Source of the DNA: VBAS01 sp964444975
GTDB lineage: Bacteria > Bacteroidota > Bacteroidia > Chitinophagales > Chitinophagaceae
Assembly (NCBI GenBank): GCA_964444975.1
Contig: CAYUJD010000015.1
Coordinates: 1-54,408, forward strand
DNA length: 54,408 nt
Reading direction: 5' to 3'
Shown: positions 1-8,591 of the stretch, piece by piece
Numbering within the stretch: position 1 is the stretch's first letter
Layout of the letters: every line of letters begins with the position of its first letter
Translations under genes and position numbers: made by a program
Notes under the pieces: generated by a model
Told to the model about the DNA's origin: nothing
Databases searched by the model: none
Seen by the model: the letters and a program-made list of their open reading frames with translations, nothing else

Positions 1-758
1 ATGCGGATGGCGATGGCTATACGACCTGTCAGGGTGATTGCAATGATAATAATGCATCAATCAATCCGGGAGCAACTGAAGTGTGCAGTAATGCTATTGA
101 TGACAACTGCGACGGACAGATTAATGAGGGTTGCCAGGTTACAATAAGCATTGCCGATATTACTGTATGGGAATCTGCAGGGCCTGCATTGGTACCGGTT
201 ACTTTATCTGCATCATCCGCTTCCACCATTACGGTTAAGTATAAAACAATGAACGGAACGGCACGTCACCCGAGAGATTATACAACTACGGCAGGTACTC
301 TATCGTTTTTGCCGGGGCAGCTGAGCATGAATATCAGCGTCCCGATTAATGCAGATGCCATTGTAGAAGGTGATGAAAATTTCTTTATTAGTTTGAGTAA
401 GCCTACCAATGCAACTATCAGCGATGGAAACGCTACAGTTACCATTACAGAGACAGGTACTCCTCTTCGCAATACAAATAATTACATAACAGGGGTTCAA
501 AGTAAGGGTGAAACAAAACTTATCGTAGTTAATCCGCAACGTAAACAGGAATTTCTCCGCTTCTATGGCTTACCTGCCGGAAGTTTTGATGTGCTGTTAG
601 TAAACGCAAATGGAAAAACGGTTGCCAATCTGAAAAATTATCACAATAACTTCTCCATATCAATACTTGCAACAGGAATATATTTCTATCGAATACAAGT
701 AAAAGAAAAAGATAATTCAATAACATATTATTCAGGTCAGCTACTGATTACTGAATAA
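1..758 (+). CDS. Secreted MopE-motif / Calx-beta protein with T9SS sorting domain (3' part)
   Basis: Open from the window edge (frame begins at base 3) to TAA at 756-758, so the N-terminus is missing. The first 45 visible residues form a MopE-type metal-binding repeat (ADGDGY, then GDCNDNN, INPGA, DDNCDGQINEGC), a Ca/metal-binding module found in secreted proteins. A Calx-beta domain follows (VTISIADITVWESAG to VTITETGTP), with the acidic EGDENF segment typical of that fold. The last 75 residues resemble a type IX secretion C-terminal sorting domain (GIYFYRIQVKEK, ending in LLITE). The family points to an exported surface or extracellular protein; its enzymatic or adhesive part, if any, lies upstream of the window. 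A GTG at base 81 could be mistaken for a start, but the motif clearly begins upstream of it. Confidence 0.85.
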   Translation, partial: ADGDGYTTCQGDCNDNNASINPGATEVCSNAIDDNCDGQINEGCQVTISIADITVWESAGPALVPVTLSASSASTITVKYKTMNGTARHPRDYTTTAGTLSFLPGQLSMNISVPINADAIVEGDENFFISLSKPTNATISDGNATVTITETGTPLRNTNNYITGVQSKGETKLIVVNPQRKQEFLRFYGLPAGSFDVLLVNANGKTVANLKNYHNNFSISILATGIYFYRIQVKEKDNSITYYSGQLLITE

Positions 759-782
759 GTGGAATTAAAGACGAATTGTCTG

Positions 783-817
783 AAGGTGATGCATATAGTT
801 GCATCACCTTTCATTTT
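783..817 (+). terminator. Stem-loop terminator after the T9SS cargo gene
   Basis: AAGGTGATGCA and its reverse complement flank a short TATAGT loop (783-810). The stem is about 11 bp and is followed by a T-rich TTTCATTTTCC. It sits 25 bp after the stop codon. The U-tract is interrupted, so termination strength is uncertain. Confidence 0.6.
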
Positions 818-872
818 CCAGATTTGAAATGAAATTGTGAAATTGTCAGCAACTAGTGTTTGACATGTCTAT

Positions 873-1488
873 TCACAGTAAATTTTTTTGATTTTTTTTA
901 AACCAATCTCGTTCCCTCATAAATATCTGAAAGGGCCATCGAAATATTAAATGATGGTAATTGTAATATTTCTGAAATATCCGGTATTCTTCCGACTCCC
1001 AATGATTACTTGCATTCAGGCGAAATGTTTCAATATGTATTTTTTCAGAATCAATAAGAATATACTCTTTTAAGGTTAGAATGTCTCTGTACAGCATAAA
1101 ACATTTCTCCCCGGTCATAATTTTTTGTGGAAGGAGAAAAAATTTCAATAAGAACAGTCGGGTTCAATATATTCCATTCCTCATCATTCAGGGTTTTTAA
1201 CTCACCACATATTACTGAAATATCAGGGTAAGTAAATAGGCTGTTCTTTTCAATATGAATGCGTTGATCGCTACCGAATGGTTGACAAGACTTGCCTTTC
1301 AACTTTTGAGTCGATGATGTAAGTATATCTCTTGCAATAATATTATGTGGGACTTTAGGGCCGCTCATAGCAAAAACTTCTCCCTGGTAATATTCATGTT
1401 TCTCCTGCGAAGCTTCTTCCATTTCAAGGTATTACTCAATGGATATTTTTTGTTTTCCGTAAACCGGTATGGGCTTTCTAACTTCCAT
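873..1488 (-). pseudogene. Uma2 family (DUF820) nuclease-like gene, inactivated
   Basis: Reading from ATG at 1488, the protein begins MEVRKPIPVYGK and reaches an in-frame TAA just before YLEMEEASQEKHEYYQG; Uma2 proteins normally have IEEYLE there, so a Glu codon has probably become a stop. Downstream come the family's typical blocks (PDISVICGE, VLIEIFSPSTKNYDRGE). At an A4 run (1098-1101, plus strand) the frame shifts by one base, and the sequence then continues as MLYRDILTLKEYILIDSEKI in another frame to TGA at 873-875. The nonsense change plus the frameshift break one recognisable gene of about 200 codons. The Uma2 family has a PD-(D/E)XK-like fold and an unclear role, and is often present in many copies. 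Sequencing error is possible for the homopolymer indel but less so for the stop. Confidence 0.8.
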
Positions 1489-1539
1489 AAACTAAATCTA
1501 CAAAAAAATATGAGGGAATGGATCTAATAAGCAGTAATC

Positions 1540-3477
1540 TTATTGTAGCAATGAATCGGTTACAGTAATTTTCCCTTTCATTATGTCCAGCAAAGCTTGT
1601 TTTATTGTTTCAGCATCATAACCACATTCATGATGAAGTTCTTTTGGTGTGCCATGTTCAACAAGACGATCTGGAATACCAAGAATTTTTACTTCCGCTT
1701 TGTAATGATGCTCATTCATGAACTCCAGAATGGCGGAGCCGAAACCGCCTGTTACCGTTCCGTCTTCCACGGTAATGATTTTATCAAATTTACTGAACGC
1801 TTCATGCAGCAATTCTTCATCCAGAGGTTTTACAAACCGCATGTCGTAATGGGCAGGATTCAGCCCCTCATTTTTCAAATCGCGGATGGCGGCAGCGGCA
1901 AAATTTCCCGGATGACCAAAAGACAGAATGGCAATATCCTGCCCGTCTTTTAATTTTCTTCCCGTACCGATTTTAATTTCCTTCATTTCTGTTCTCCAAT
2001 CCGGCATCACGCCTTCGCCTCTCGGGTACCGTATTACAAAGGGATGATGGGTAGAGTCAAGCTGTGCCGTGTACATCAGGCTTCTCATCTCCGCTTCATT
2101 CATCGGCGAGCTTACAATCATGTTTGGAATGCAACGCATATAGGCAATATCATAACATCCATGATGGGTGGGCCCGTCATCGCCAACCAAACCTGCACGG
2201 TCCAAGCAAAATATCACAGGCAGTTTTTGAATCGCCACATCATGTATCACCTGGTCATAAGCTCTTTGCATAAAGGAAGAATAAATATTGCAGAATACCC
2301 TCATGCCCTGCGTGGCCATGCCGGCACTTAAGGTAACTGCATGTTGCTCGGCAATGCCCACATCAAATGCCCGGTGCGGCATTTTTTCCATCATGTATTT
2401 TAATGATGAACCTGAAGGCATGGCCGGTGTAATGCCGAAAATCTTTTCATTTTTTTCTGCCAATTCAAGAATAGTGTATCCAAACACATCCTGGTATTTG
2501 GGCGGCTGCGGCAGGTCAAATTTCTTTTTGTGTATTTCGCCAGTTATTTTATCAAACTGCCCGGGTGCATGCCACCTGGTCTGATCTTTTTCCGCCAGGG
2601 CATATCCCTTTCCTTTCACCGTCATGATGTGGAGCAGCTTCGGCCCCGGCATGTTGCGCAGGTCTTTGAGGGTATCCACCAGTTTGGTTATGTTGTGCCC
2701 GTCAATTGGCCCAAAGTACCGAAGGTTCAGCGATTCAAATAGATTGCTGCTTTTGCTCACCATACCTTTCAGGCTTGCTTCCAGCTTGGATGCCATTTCT
2801 CTTGAAAAATTTTTACCCACGGGCAGCTTGCCAAGCAGGTTCCAGACCTCATCACGAAACTTATTGTAAGTGGGTGAAGTGGTAATGTCAGTCAGATATT
2901 CTTTCAATGCACCTACATTGGGGTCAATGCTCATGCAGTTGTCATTTAGAATAATCAACAGGTCGGTGTCTGCTACGCCGGCATGATTTAGTCCTTCAAA
3001 TGCAAGACCCGCCGTCATGGCGCCGTCGCCAATAACGGTCACCACCTTCCTGTCTTTTTCACCTTTGTACTTTGCAGCCATAGCCATGCCCAGCGCTGCG
3101 GAGATAGAAGTGGAAGAATGACCCACGCCGAAAGTATCATATTCACTTTCGCTTCTTTTAGGAAAACCACTCAGCCCCCTGTATTTGCGGTTGGTTACAA
3201 ACCGGTCTCGCCGGCCAGTGAGTATTTTATGGCCATAAGCCTGGTGGCCCACATCCCATACCAGCTGGTCGTATGGTGTGTTATAAATGTAATGCAGCGC
3301 CACGGTAAGCTCCACTACGCCAAGGCTGGCGCCGAAATGGCCGCCATGCACACTCACTACATCAATGATGTATTGACGCAGTTCGTCGCAAAGCTGGTGC
3401 AGTTTTTCCCGGGGTAGTTTTTTCAGGTCGTCCGGCGAATTGATGGTTTGTAGAAGCGGTCCTGCTGCAATCTGCAT
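1540..3477 (-). CDS. dxs: 1-deoxy-D-xylulose-5-phosphate synthase
   Basis: This enzyme condenses pyruvate and glyceraldehyde-3-phosphate into DXP, the first step of the MEP isoprenoid pathway and a precursor for thiamine and pyridoxal. The 645-residue length is normal. The thiamine diphosphate motif GDGAM is at about 150-154, followed by the conserved LNDN. The N-terminal VWDVGHQAYGHKILTGR is characteristic of DXS, and the catalytic Glu lies in VGIAEQHAV (about residue 377). The pyrimidine-domain signature DRAGLVGDDGPTHHG and the C-terminal transketolase domain are complete. ATG at 3477 gives MQIAAGPLLQ, a sensible start. It is divergent from the histidine kinase gene, with 174 bp between them for both promoters. 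Confidence 0.97.
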   Translation of the reverse strand: MQIAAGPLLQTINSPDDLKKLPREKLHQLCDELRQYIIDVVSVHGGHFGASLGVVELTVALHYIYNTPYDQLVWDVGHQAYGHKILTGRRDRFVTNRKYRGLSGFPKRSESEYDTFGVGHSSTSISAALGMAMAAKYKGEKDRKVVTVIGDGAMTAGLAFEGLNHAGVADTDLLIILNDNCMSIDPNVGALKEYLTDITTSPTYNKFRDEVWNLLGKLPVGKNFSREMASKLEASLKGMVSKSSNLFESLNLRYFGPIDGHNITKLVDTLKDLRNMPGPKLLHIMTVKGKGYALAEKDQTRWHAPGQFDKITGEIHKKKFDLPQPPKYQDVFGYTILELAEKNEKIFGITPAMPSGSSLKYMMEKMPHRAFDVGIAEQHAVTLSAGMATQGMRVFCNIYSSFMQRAYDQVIHDVAIQKLPVIFCLDRAGLVGDDGPTHHGCYDIAYMRCIPNMIVSSPMNEAEMRSLMYTAQLDSTHHPFVIRYPRGEGVMPDWRTEMKEIKIGTGRKLKDGQDIAILSFGHPGNFAAAAIRDLKNEGLNPAHYDMRFVKPLDEELLHEAFSKFDKIITVEDGTVTGGFGSAILEFMNEHHYKAEVKILGIPDRLVEHGTPKELHHECGYDAETIKQALLDIMKGKITVTDSLLQ

Positions 3478-3651
3478 GGGGTTGATTTACGTTGTAAAAT
3501 TAGTGATTTGAAAGGTTCATGGTGTACTTTAACAATTCAGTCATAAAATTGTTTACCGGCCTCCAGGAGTTTCCTTTTACCTCACTTATTTGCCACTAAT
3601 CAAAAGATAAGACCGGTGGCGGCGGAAACTTTTAATTTTGACACTATATTT

Positions 3652-4731
3652 ATGGCCGCTATGTCAAGAAATACGAGGTACTGGTTGTTTCAGCTGGGTG
3701 GATGGGGGCTTTTTGCCCTCATCAATGTTTTTTTTGCCTATTCTTTTGATAAACTGGGCACGCCGGAAGACCGCCAGCTTTTTTATGGCAGGCTGGCAAT
3801 ATTTGTTTCTACCGGGTTTGTGTTTACTCACCTGATGCGTTATGTCATCATTGGCATGAATGTATTGCAAAAACGACTGGAAAAACAACTCCTGCAGTTT
3901 GTCGTCATCACCCTGCTTTTTGCTACGTCGGCTTCCACGCTCGACAACCTGCTACTGGTTCGCTTTGAACTGCTGACAAAAACGGAGAGGGAATTTCAAA
4001 ACAATTTTTTCCTGCTTACCCTGAGCGGCGCCTTTTATTTCTTCCTCTACTTTTTTATCTGGAACCTGATTTATTTCATGTATCATTTTATCACCAAAAG
4101 CCAGAAGCAGCAGATGGATACGCTGAAGCTGGAGTCGCTGGTAAAGGCGCTGGAGCTGAAAACCATCAAGGCGCACATCAACCCGCATTTTATTTTCAAT
4201 TCGCTCAACAGCATCCGGGCATTGGTAGATGAAGATCCCGAAAGAGCCCGGGCGGCGGTGACAGAGCTCAGTAATATTTTGCGCAGCAGCATGCAAACCG
4301 AAAAAGTGGAAGCGGTGCCTTTTGAAAAGGAACTGAACATTGTAAAAGATTACCTGGCGCTGGAAAATATGCGGTTTGAAGATCGGCTGAAAGTGGAATA
4401 TGATATTGATGAAGACACCCTGGATCAGCCCGTGCCACCCATGATGCTGCAAACCCTGGTGGAAAACGCCATTAAGCACGGCATCAGCCGGCAGGTTGGC
4501 GGCGGCAAGGTGAAAATTATTTCCGACTTCAAAGAAAATTATCATGAGCTGGCTGTACAGAACACAGGCAAACTGTTAAATGGCACATTGATGGATGAGG
4601 GCTTTGGTTTGCCCAGCACCCTCAGCCGCCTGAGCCTGCTGTATGGCGAAAAAGCACAGTTCAGCATTACGCAACTGACACCTGAAATAGTGGAAGCCAA
4701 AGTGCTGCTTCCGGTTCAATTGAATTTTTAA
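3652..4731 (+). CDS. LytS/YehU-type sensor histidine kinase
   Basis: Membrane histidine kinase of the His_kinase/HATPase pair used with LytTR regulators. The N-terminal half has about four hydrophobic segments (WLFQLGGWGLFALINVFF; LAIFVSTGFVFTHLM; LLQFVVITLLFATSAS; FYFFLYFFIWNLIYFMY) and no recognisable extracytoplasmic sensor domain. A short coiled linker leads to the phosphoacceptor box INPHFIFNSLN (His about 179) and the N-box LVENAIKHG. The G-box region (DEGFGLPSTLSRL) is present. I chose ATG 3652; ATG 3661 (MSRNTRYW) is equally plausible, and GTG 3616 only adds a non-conserved leader. Eleven bp separate it from the LytTR regulator gene, so they form a two-component operon. The signal it senses is unknown. 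Confidence 0.93.
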   Translation: MAAMSRNTRYWLFQLGGWGLFALINVFFAYSFDKLGTPEDRQLFYGRLAIFVSTGFVFTHLMRYVIIGMNVLQKRLEKQLLQFVVITLLFATSASTLDNLLLVRFELLTKTEREFQNNFFLLTLSGAFYFFLYFFIWNLIYFMYHFITKSQKQQMDTLKLESLVKALELKTIKAHINPHFIFNSLNSIRALVDEDPERARAAVTELSNILRSSMQTEKVEAVPFEKELNIVKDYLALENMRFEDRLKVEYDIDEDTLDQPVPPMMLQTLVENAIKHGISRQVGGGKVKIISDFKENYHELAVQNTGKLLNGTLMDEGFGLPSTLSRLSLLYGEKAQFSITQLTPEIVEAKVLLPVQLNF

Positions 4732-4742
4732 ATTAACTTCTT

Positions 4743-5471
4743 ATGCGGGCAATCATTATTGATGATGAACGACTGGCCAGGACCGAATTGAAAAAACTGC
4801 TGCAGGATTTTCCTGAAATTGAAGTGATAGACGAAGCCTGCAATGCCGATGAAGGCATTGCCAAAATTGAAAACCTGCGGCCCGACCTCATTTTCCTCGA
4901 TATCCAGATGCCGGGCAAGACGGGTTTTGATATGCTGAACGAACTGGAAAGAGCGCCGCATGTGATTTTTACCACAGCTTATGATGAGTATGCATTGAAG
5001 GCATTTGAAGTAAATGCGCTGGATTATTTATTAAAGCCCATCGAACCCAAGCGGCTGACCGACGCCGTGCAAAAACTGCATGCGGCAGAGTCGAAAGAAA
5101 ACCACATCACCACGGAAAACATCAATCAATCCATGCTCACGGAGGCCGACCAGGTGTTTGTAAAAGACGGCGAACGCTGCTGGTTTGTAAAACTCTCCGA
5201 CATCCGCCTGTTTGAAAGCGTGGGCAATTATGCCAAAGTGTTTTTTGGAACCAACAAGCCGCTTATTCTGAAATCGCTGAATGCGCTGGAAGAAAGACTG
5301 GACCCCAAAACATTTTTCCGGGCCAACCGCAAGCATATCGTCAACCTGCGCATGATTGACAAAATAGAACCTTACTTCAACGGAGGGCTGCTGCTGGAAC
5401 TGAAAGGCGGCGAAAAAATTGAAGTAAGCCGCCGGCAAACGGTGAAATTTAAGGAGATGATGAGCCTGTAA
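4743..5471 (+). CDS. LytTR-family response regulator
   Basis: 242 residues. The N-terminal receiver domain has the acidic pocket IIDDER, the phosphoacceptor Asp53 in LIFLDIQMP, the switch Thr in FTTAY and the Lys in LLKPI. The C-terminal LytTR DNA-binding domain runs from about residue 135 (DQVFVKDGERCWFVKLSDI, ESVGNYAKVFF, FFRANRKHIVNL, EVSRRQTVKFKEM). It lies directly after the kinase gene and is presumably its partner. The M28 peptidase gene begins 42 bp later, beyond a small AT-rich repeat, and may be co-transcribed or regulated; that is inference only. Confidence 0.95.
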   Translation: MRAIIIDDERLARTELKKLLQDFPEIEVIDEACNADEGIAKIENLRPDLIFLDIQMPGKTGFDMLNELERAPHVIFTTAYDEYALKAFEVNALDYLLKPIEPKRLTDAVQKLHAAESKENHITTENINQSMLTEADQVFVKDGERCWFVKLSDIRLFESVGNYAKVFFGTNKPLILKSLNALEERLDPKTFFRANRKHIVNLRMIDKIEPYFNGGLLLELKGGEKIEVSRRQTVKFKEMMSL

Positions 5472-5473
5472 CA

Positions 5474-5508
5474 ATTTTAGATTTGGGATTGCAGATTTTA
5501 GATTTATT
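5474..5508. repeat. AT-rich AGATTT-type intergenic repeat, copy 1
   Basis: Imperfect tandem copies of a TTTAGATTT / GGGATTGCAGATT unit fill most of the 42 bp between the LytTR regulator and the M28 peptidase gene. Related copies are at 38365-38400 and 45366-45415. Confidence 0.6.
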
Positions 5509-5513
5509 AAAAC

Positions 5514-6806
5514 ATGAAATACACGAAACAAGCCTTTTTATTTGGGTTGTTATTATCAACAACCTTTTTTGTTTTTGGGCAAAATGCAGATGAGATTCTG
5601 AATGCAAAAGAAGCGGAGCGGATTGAAAAGATTCTTGCCGCCGATGATATGATGGGGCGCCGGGCATTTACTCCTTCTATTGAGAAAGCTGCTGATTTTA
5701 TTGCCGATGAATTTAAAAAAGCCGGCATACAAACCTTTAATGGAGCATCAGGTTACAAACAGGAGTTTACAATGGTCACACCAAAATTCTCAAACGGCTC
5801 CTGCACATTTGATAATAATGAGGTGGACTTTAAAAACGTAATGGTCATTACCTGCCAGCCCGGTCTTTTCATAAATGAAAAATCAGGGTATGAAAAGATA
5901 AAACTCGAGGCGGGTAAAAATCTGAATTCAGAAGCACAGAAATTAATACGTACCGGAAAAAACTACCTTGTATTGGTAGATACCAGTTATTCAAAAAATT
6001 TCAGCCGGCTTTCTTTTTTAAAACGCTCCATGTTTAAGATTGACAACAGCGTGGTGTTTGTTCTTACGACGGAAAACCCAGCCACATTTACTGTAGAAGC
6101 AAGACATGAAATAACAGAGCAAAAACTTACCAATGTGGTGGGGATGCTTCCTGGAAAAAGCAAAAAAGATGAGTATGTTATCTTTTCAGCTCATTATGAT
6201 CATATTGGTACCGGTAAACCGGTGAATGGTGATTCTATATTCAATGGAGCCAATGATGATGCAGCAGGCACTACGGCTGTCATTATGCTGGCAAAATACT
6301 TTAAAGCGCTTGGCACTAATGAAAGGGCTATTGTATTTACAGCCTTTACAGCCGAGGAAATGGGTGGTTTTGGTTCCCAGTATTTTTCAAGACAATTTGA
6401 ACCCGAAAAAGTAATGGCTATGTTTAATATTGAAATGATAGGCACCGAAAGTAAGTGGGGAAAAAATTCAGCCTACATCACCGGTTACGATAAATCGGAC
6501 ATGGGCGCCATCATGCAGAAAAACCTGGAAGGCACGGGATTTAGTTTTTACCCCGACCCCTACACTTCAGAAAATTTGTTTTACCGGTCCGACAATGCCA
6601 CGCTGGCCCGGCTGGGAGTGCCGGCGCATACCATTTCCACAGCGAAGATGGACGGCGAGCCGCACTATCATAAAGTAAGCGATCATATAGAAACCCTGGA
6701 TATGGAAAATATGACGCAGATTATCAAATCCATTGCACTGAGTGCCCGTAGCATTATTGCCGGAAAAGATACGCCGTCGAGGGTAAAAGTGGAGGAGCTT
6801 CGATAG
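5514..6806 (+). CDS. Secreted M28 family zinc metallopeptidase
   Basis: 430 residues with a signal peptide (MKYTKQAFLFGLLLSTTFFVFGQ, cleavage near residue 23). A PA-like inserted region is followed by the M28 catalytic domain: SAHYDHIG (His227, first metal ligand), NGANDDAAGT (bridging Asp248), FTAEEMGGFGS (general base Glu281 and metal ligand Glu282), FNIEMIG (third acidic ligand region), and a C-terminal His near GEPHYHKVSDH. All expected di-zinc ligands are visible. The family consists of aminopeptidases or carboxypeptidases acting in the periplasm or outside the cell; the exact substrate cannot be told. It is convergent with the second LytTR regulator gene, with only 14 bp between their stop codons. 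Confidence 0.93.
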   Translation: MKYTKQAFLFGLLLSTTFFVFGQNADEILNAKEAERIEKILAADDMMGRRAFTPSIEKAADFIADEFKKAGIQTFNGASGYKQEFTMVTPKFSNGSCTFDNNEVDFKNVMVITCQPGLFINEKSGYEKIKLEAGKNLNSEAQKLIRTGKNYLVLVDTSYSKNFSRLSFLKRSMFKIDNSVVFVLTTENPATFTVEARHEITEQKLTNVVGMLPGKSKKDEYVIFSAHYDHIGTGKPVNGDSIFNGANDDAAGTTAVIMLAKYFKALGTNERAIVFTAFTAEEMGGFGSQYFSRQFEPEKVMAMFNIEMIGTESKWGKNSAYITGYDKSDMGAIMQKNLEGTGFSFYPDPYTSENLFYRSDNATLARLGVPAHTISTAKMDGEPHYHKVSDHIETLDMENMTQIIKSIALSARSIIAGKDTPSRVKVEELR

Positions 6807-6820
6807 GGAATCGAAACCCA

Positions 6821-7555
6821 TTATCCTTTTGCCGGTAAAATCTTTTTCATCACTTCTTCTTTCAGGTATTTGCTGACCGGCACCTGGTAAGTTGATACAT
6901 TAAGTATATTTCCTTCTATGGATTGGATGGCGGCTTTGTTTACAATATACGATTTGTGTGTCTGGATAAAATGAGCGGCAGGCAGGGATTCCAGGATTCC
7001 TTTTAAGGTGGAGTGCACAATCATTTTTTTGCCAGGCAAATAAAGGGCCACATAGTTTTCCATGGCTTCGGCAAACAGGATATCAGCAAAATTTACTTTT
7101 TCTAATTTGCTTTCTGATTTTACAAAGAAGTAATCTTCCGGTTTTATTTCGCCGGCATTAAAATAATCAAACGCTTTGTTGGCCGCTTTCAAGAACCGCT
7201 CAAAGGAAATGGGTTTGAGCAGGTAATCCAGCACATCTAATTCATATCCTTTAATGGCATATTTTTCATAAGCGGTGGTGAAAATTACTTTTGGCGGGTT
7301 AGCGGCTGTTTTCAGAAAATCAATGCCCGTCATATAGGGCATTTCAATATCCAGGAAAATTAATTCCGCTTTATTTTCTTTGAGTGATGAATTGAGTTGT
7401 AGGGCATCTTCACAAACGGCAATGAGTTCAAGAAAGTCAATTTTCTCCACATAGCCCTGCAAGCCCTTGCGGGCTACGGGCTCATCATCGGTGATGATAC
7501 ACTTAATCTGGCCCCCCAGCCCCTTAAAGGGGGCGTGTTGATTTGTGTTATTCAT
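6821..7555 (-). CDS. LytTR-family response regulator (second)
   Basis: 244 residues. The receiver domain starts near residue 18 (KCIITDDEPVARKG), has Asp69 in LIFLDIEMP, FTTAYEKYA and LLKPISFERF; the LytTR domain runs from about residue 135 (DYFFVKSESKLEKVNFADI, AEAMENYVALY, FIQTHKSYIVN, VPVSKYLKEEV). Its ATG overlaps the stop codon of the kinase gene (ATGA at 7555-7552), a sign of translational coupling. The first 17 residues (MNNTNQHAPFKGLGGQI) are not part of the receiver fold: APFKGLGG is encoded by a G/C-rich repeat element at 7511-7534, so the N-terminus has been extended or replaced by a repeat. Confidence 0.94.
   Translation of the reverse strand: MNNTNQHAPFKGLGGQIKCIITDDEPVARKGLQGYVEKIDFLELIAVCEDALQLNSSLKENKAELIFLDIEMPYMTGIDFLKTAANPPKVIFTTAYEKYAIKGYELDVLDYLLKPISFERFLKAANKAFDYFNAGEIKPEDYFFVKSESKLEKVNFADILFAEAMENYVALYLPGKKMIVHSTLKGILESLPAAHFIQTHKSYIVNKAAIQSIEGNILNVSTYQVPVSKYLKEEVMKKILPAKG
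7511..7534. repeat. G/C-rich CCCCTTTAAGGGG-type repeat, copy inside a regulator gene
   Basis: On the minus strand this reads GCCCCCTTTAAGGGGCTGGG followed by GGGC. The same pattern (CCCC, CTTT, GGGG, then an A/TGGGGG tail) recurs at 20966-20984, 31826-31846 and 36826-36856. Here it codes for APFKGLGG near the N-terminus of the second LytTR regulator. Confidence 0.7.
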
Positions 7556-8577
7556 GCTACTACTATTTTCAGGGATACCGTAAAAGCATTTGCTTCTTTT
7601 TTAATTGACAGTTCATGTTTTCCCGGGTACAACAGTTCCAGTCTTCTTTTTAAATTTTCCAACCCGATTCCGTTTTCTTTTTGGGGAAGAGCCTGCGCCG
7701 GTAATGAATTGGTGATGATAAATTCTATTTCATCTGCTTTCGCTTTGGCATCTATATTGATATGATAATCACCTCCTGCATATTTAAAGGCATTTTCAAC
7801 CAATGGCAGAAATAACAGGGGATACACCTGTTGTCCGTTCAGTGCAGCATCAAAATGGATTTGCAGTTTCAGTTTTTCCGATGTTCTTACTTTTTGTATG
7901 TCTATAAAATTCTGCAGGTAATGTATTTCCTGGCTGATGGGTACGGTTTGCTGCTGGTCGTAGAGCTGGTAGCGAAGGAGTTCAGAAAATTTCTCCACTG
8001 TCTTCTTAGCCTCGTTTACATTTTCATCCATCTGGAAATACACCGTGTTCAAAGCATTAAATAAAAAATGCGGGTGATATTGTGCTTTCAGAAATTTCAG
8101 TTCTGTCTGCAGGTGGTCATTGCTGATTTTTTCCAGCAGCAGTTTCTGGTGCACAAAGTTTTTCAGGTACTGGTTGCCCCGCACCATGGCAAAGTAAAGC
8201 AACACAAAGAGGGGAGGGATGATGTTGGCAATCACATAATCATTTAGCTGCAGGCCGTCATCAGTAAGCGCAACCAGCGGAATAATGGTGGCATGAATGA
8301 TGAGCAGCGTAACCAGCAGCACCAGCCCGAACTCTTTCAGAATGCTTTTGCCGCTGATAACGGTACCCTGTTTTTTTTGAAAGTAATGAATAAGCCGGTT
8401 TACTGCATAGTAGAGCAGGAAACTTACCACCACCACGCCGGTAATTTCAATGGCATTGGTTTGCCAGGGCCGTTCCCAGAATTTTGCTTTGGCTGTGGTA
8501 TCATTTACCAGCCGGATGCTGGTATAAATGAGGAAACCGAAAATGACCGGGAAAACATATCGCCAGAAAAATTTCAT
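7552..8577 (-). CDS. LytS/YehU-type sensor histidine kinase (second)
   Basis: 341 residues. Four hydrophobic segments are visible (YVFPVIFGFLIYTSI; ITGVVVVSFLLYYAV; FGLVLLVTLLIIHATIIPLV; IIPPLFVLLYFAMV), then a linker and the phosphoacceptor box YHPHFLFNALN (His170). The N-box is LPLVENAFKYAG and the ATP-lid glycines are in ENGIGLENLKRRL. No periplasmic sensor domain is recognisable. It is co-translated with the LytTR regulator gene through a 4-bp ATGA overlap. It starts at ATG 8577, 14 bp downstream of the acyltransferase gene stop, so the acyltransferase, kinase and regulator are likely one operon. Confidence 0.94.
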   Translation of the reverse strand: MKFFWRYVFPVIFGFLIYTSIRLVNDTTAKAKFWERPWQTNAIEITGVVVVSFLLYYAVNRLIHYFQKKQGTVISGKSILKEFGLVLLVTLLIIHATIIPLVALTDDGLQLNDYVIANIIPPLFVLLYFAMVRGNQYLKNFVHQKLLLEKISNDHLQTELKFLKAQYHPHFLFNALNTVYFQMDENVNEAKKTVEKFSELLRYQLYDQQQTVPISQEIHYLQNFIDIQKVRTSEKLKLQIHFDAALNGQQVYPLLFLPLVENAFKYAGGDYHINIDAKAKADEIEFIITNSLPAQALPQKENGIGLENLKRRLELLYPGKHELSIKKEANAFTVSLKIVVA

Positions 8578-8591
8578 AACACGATAGGAAG

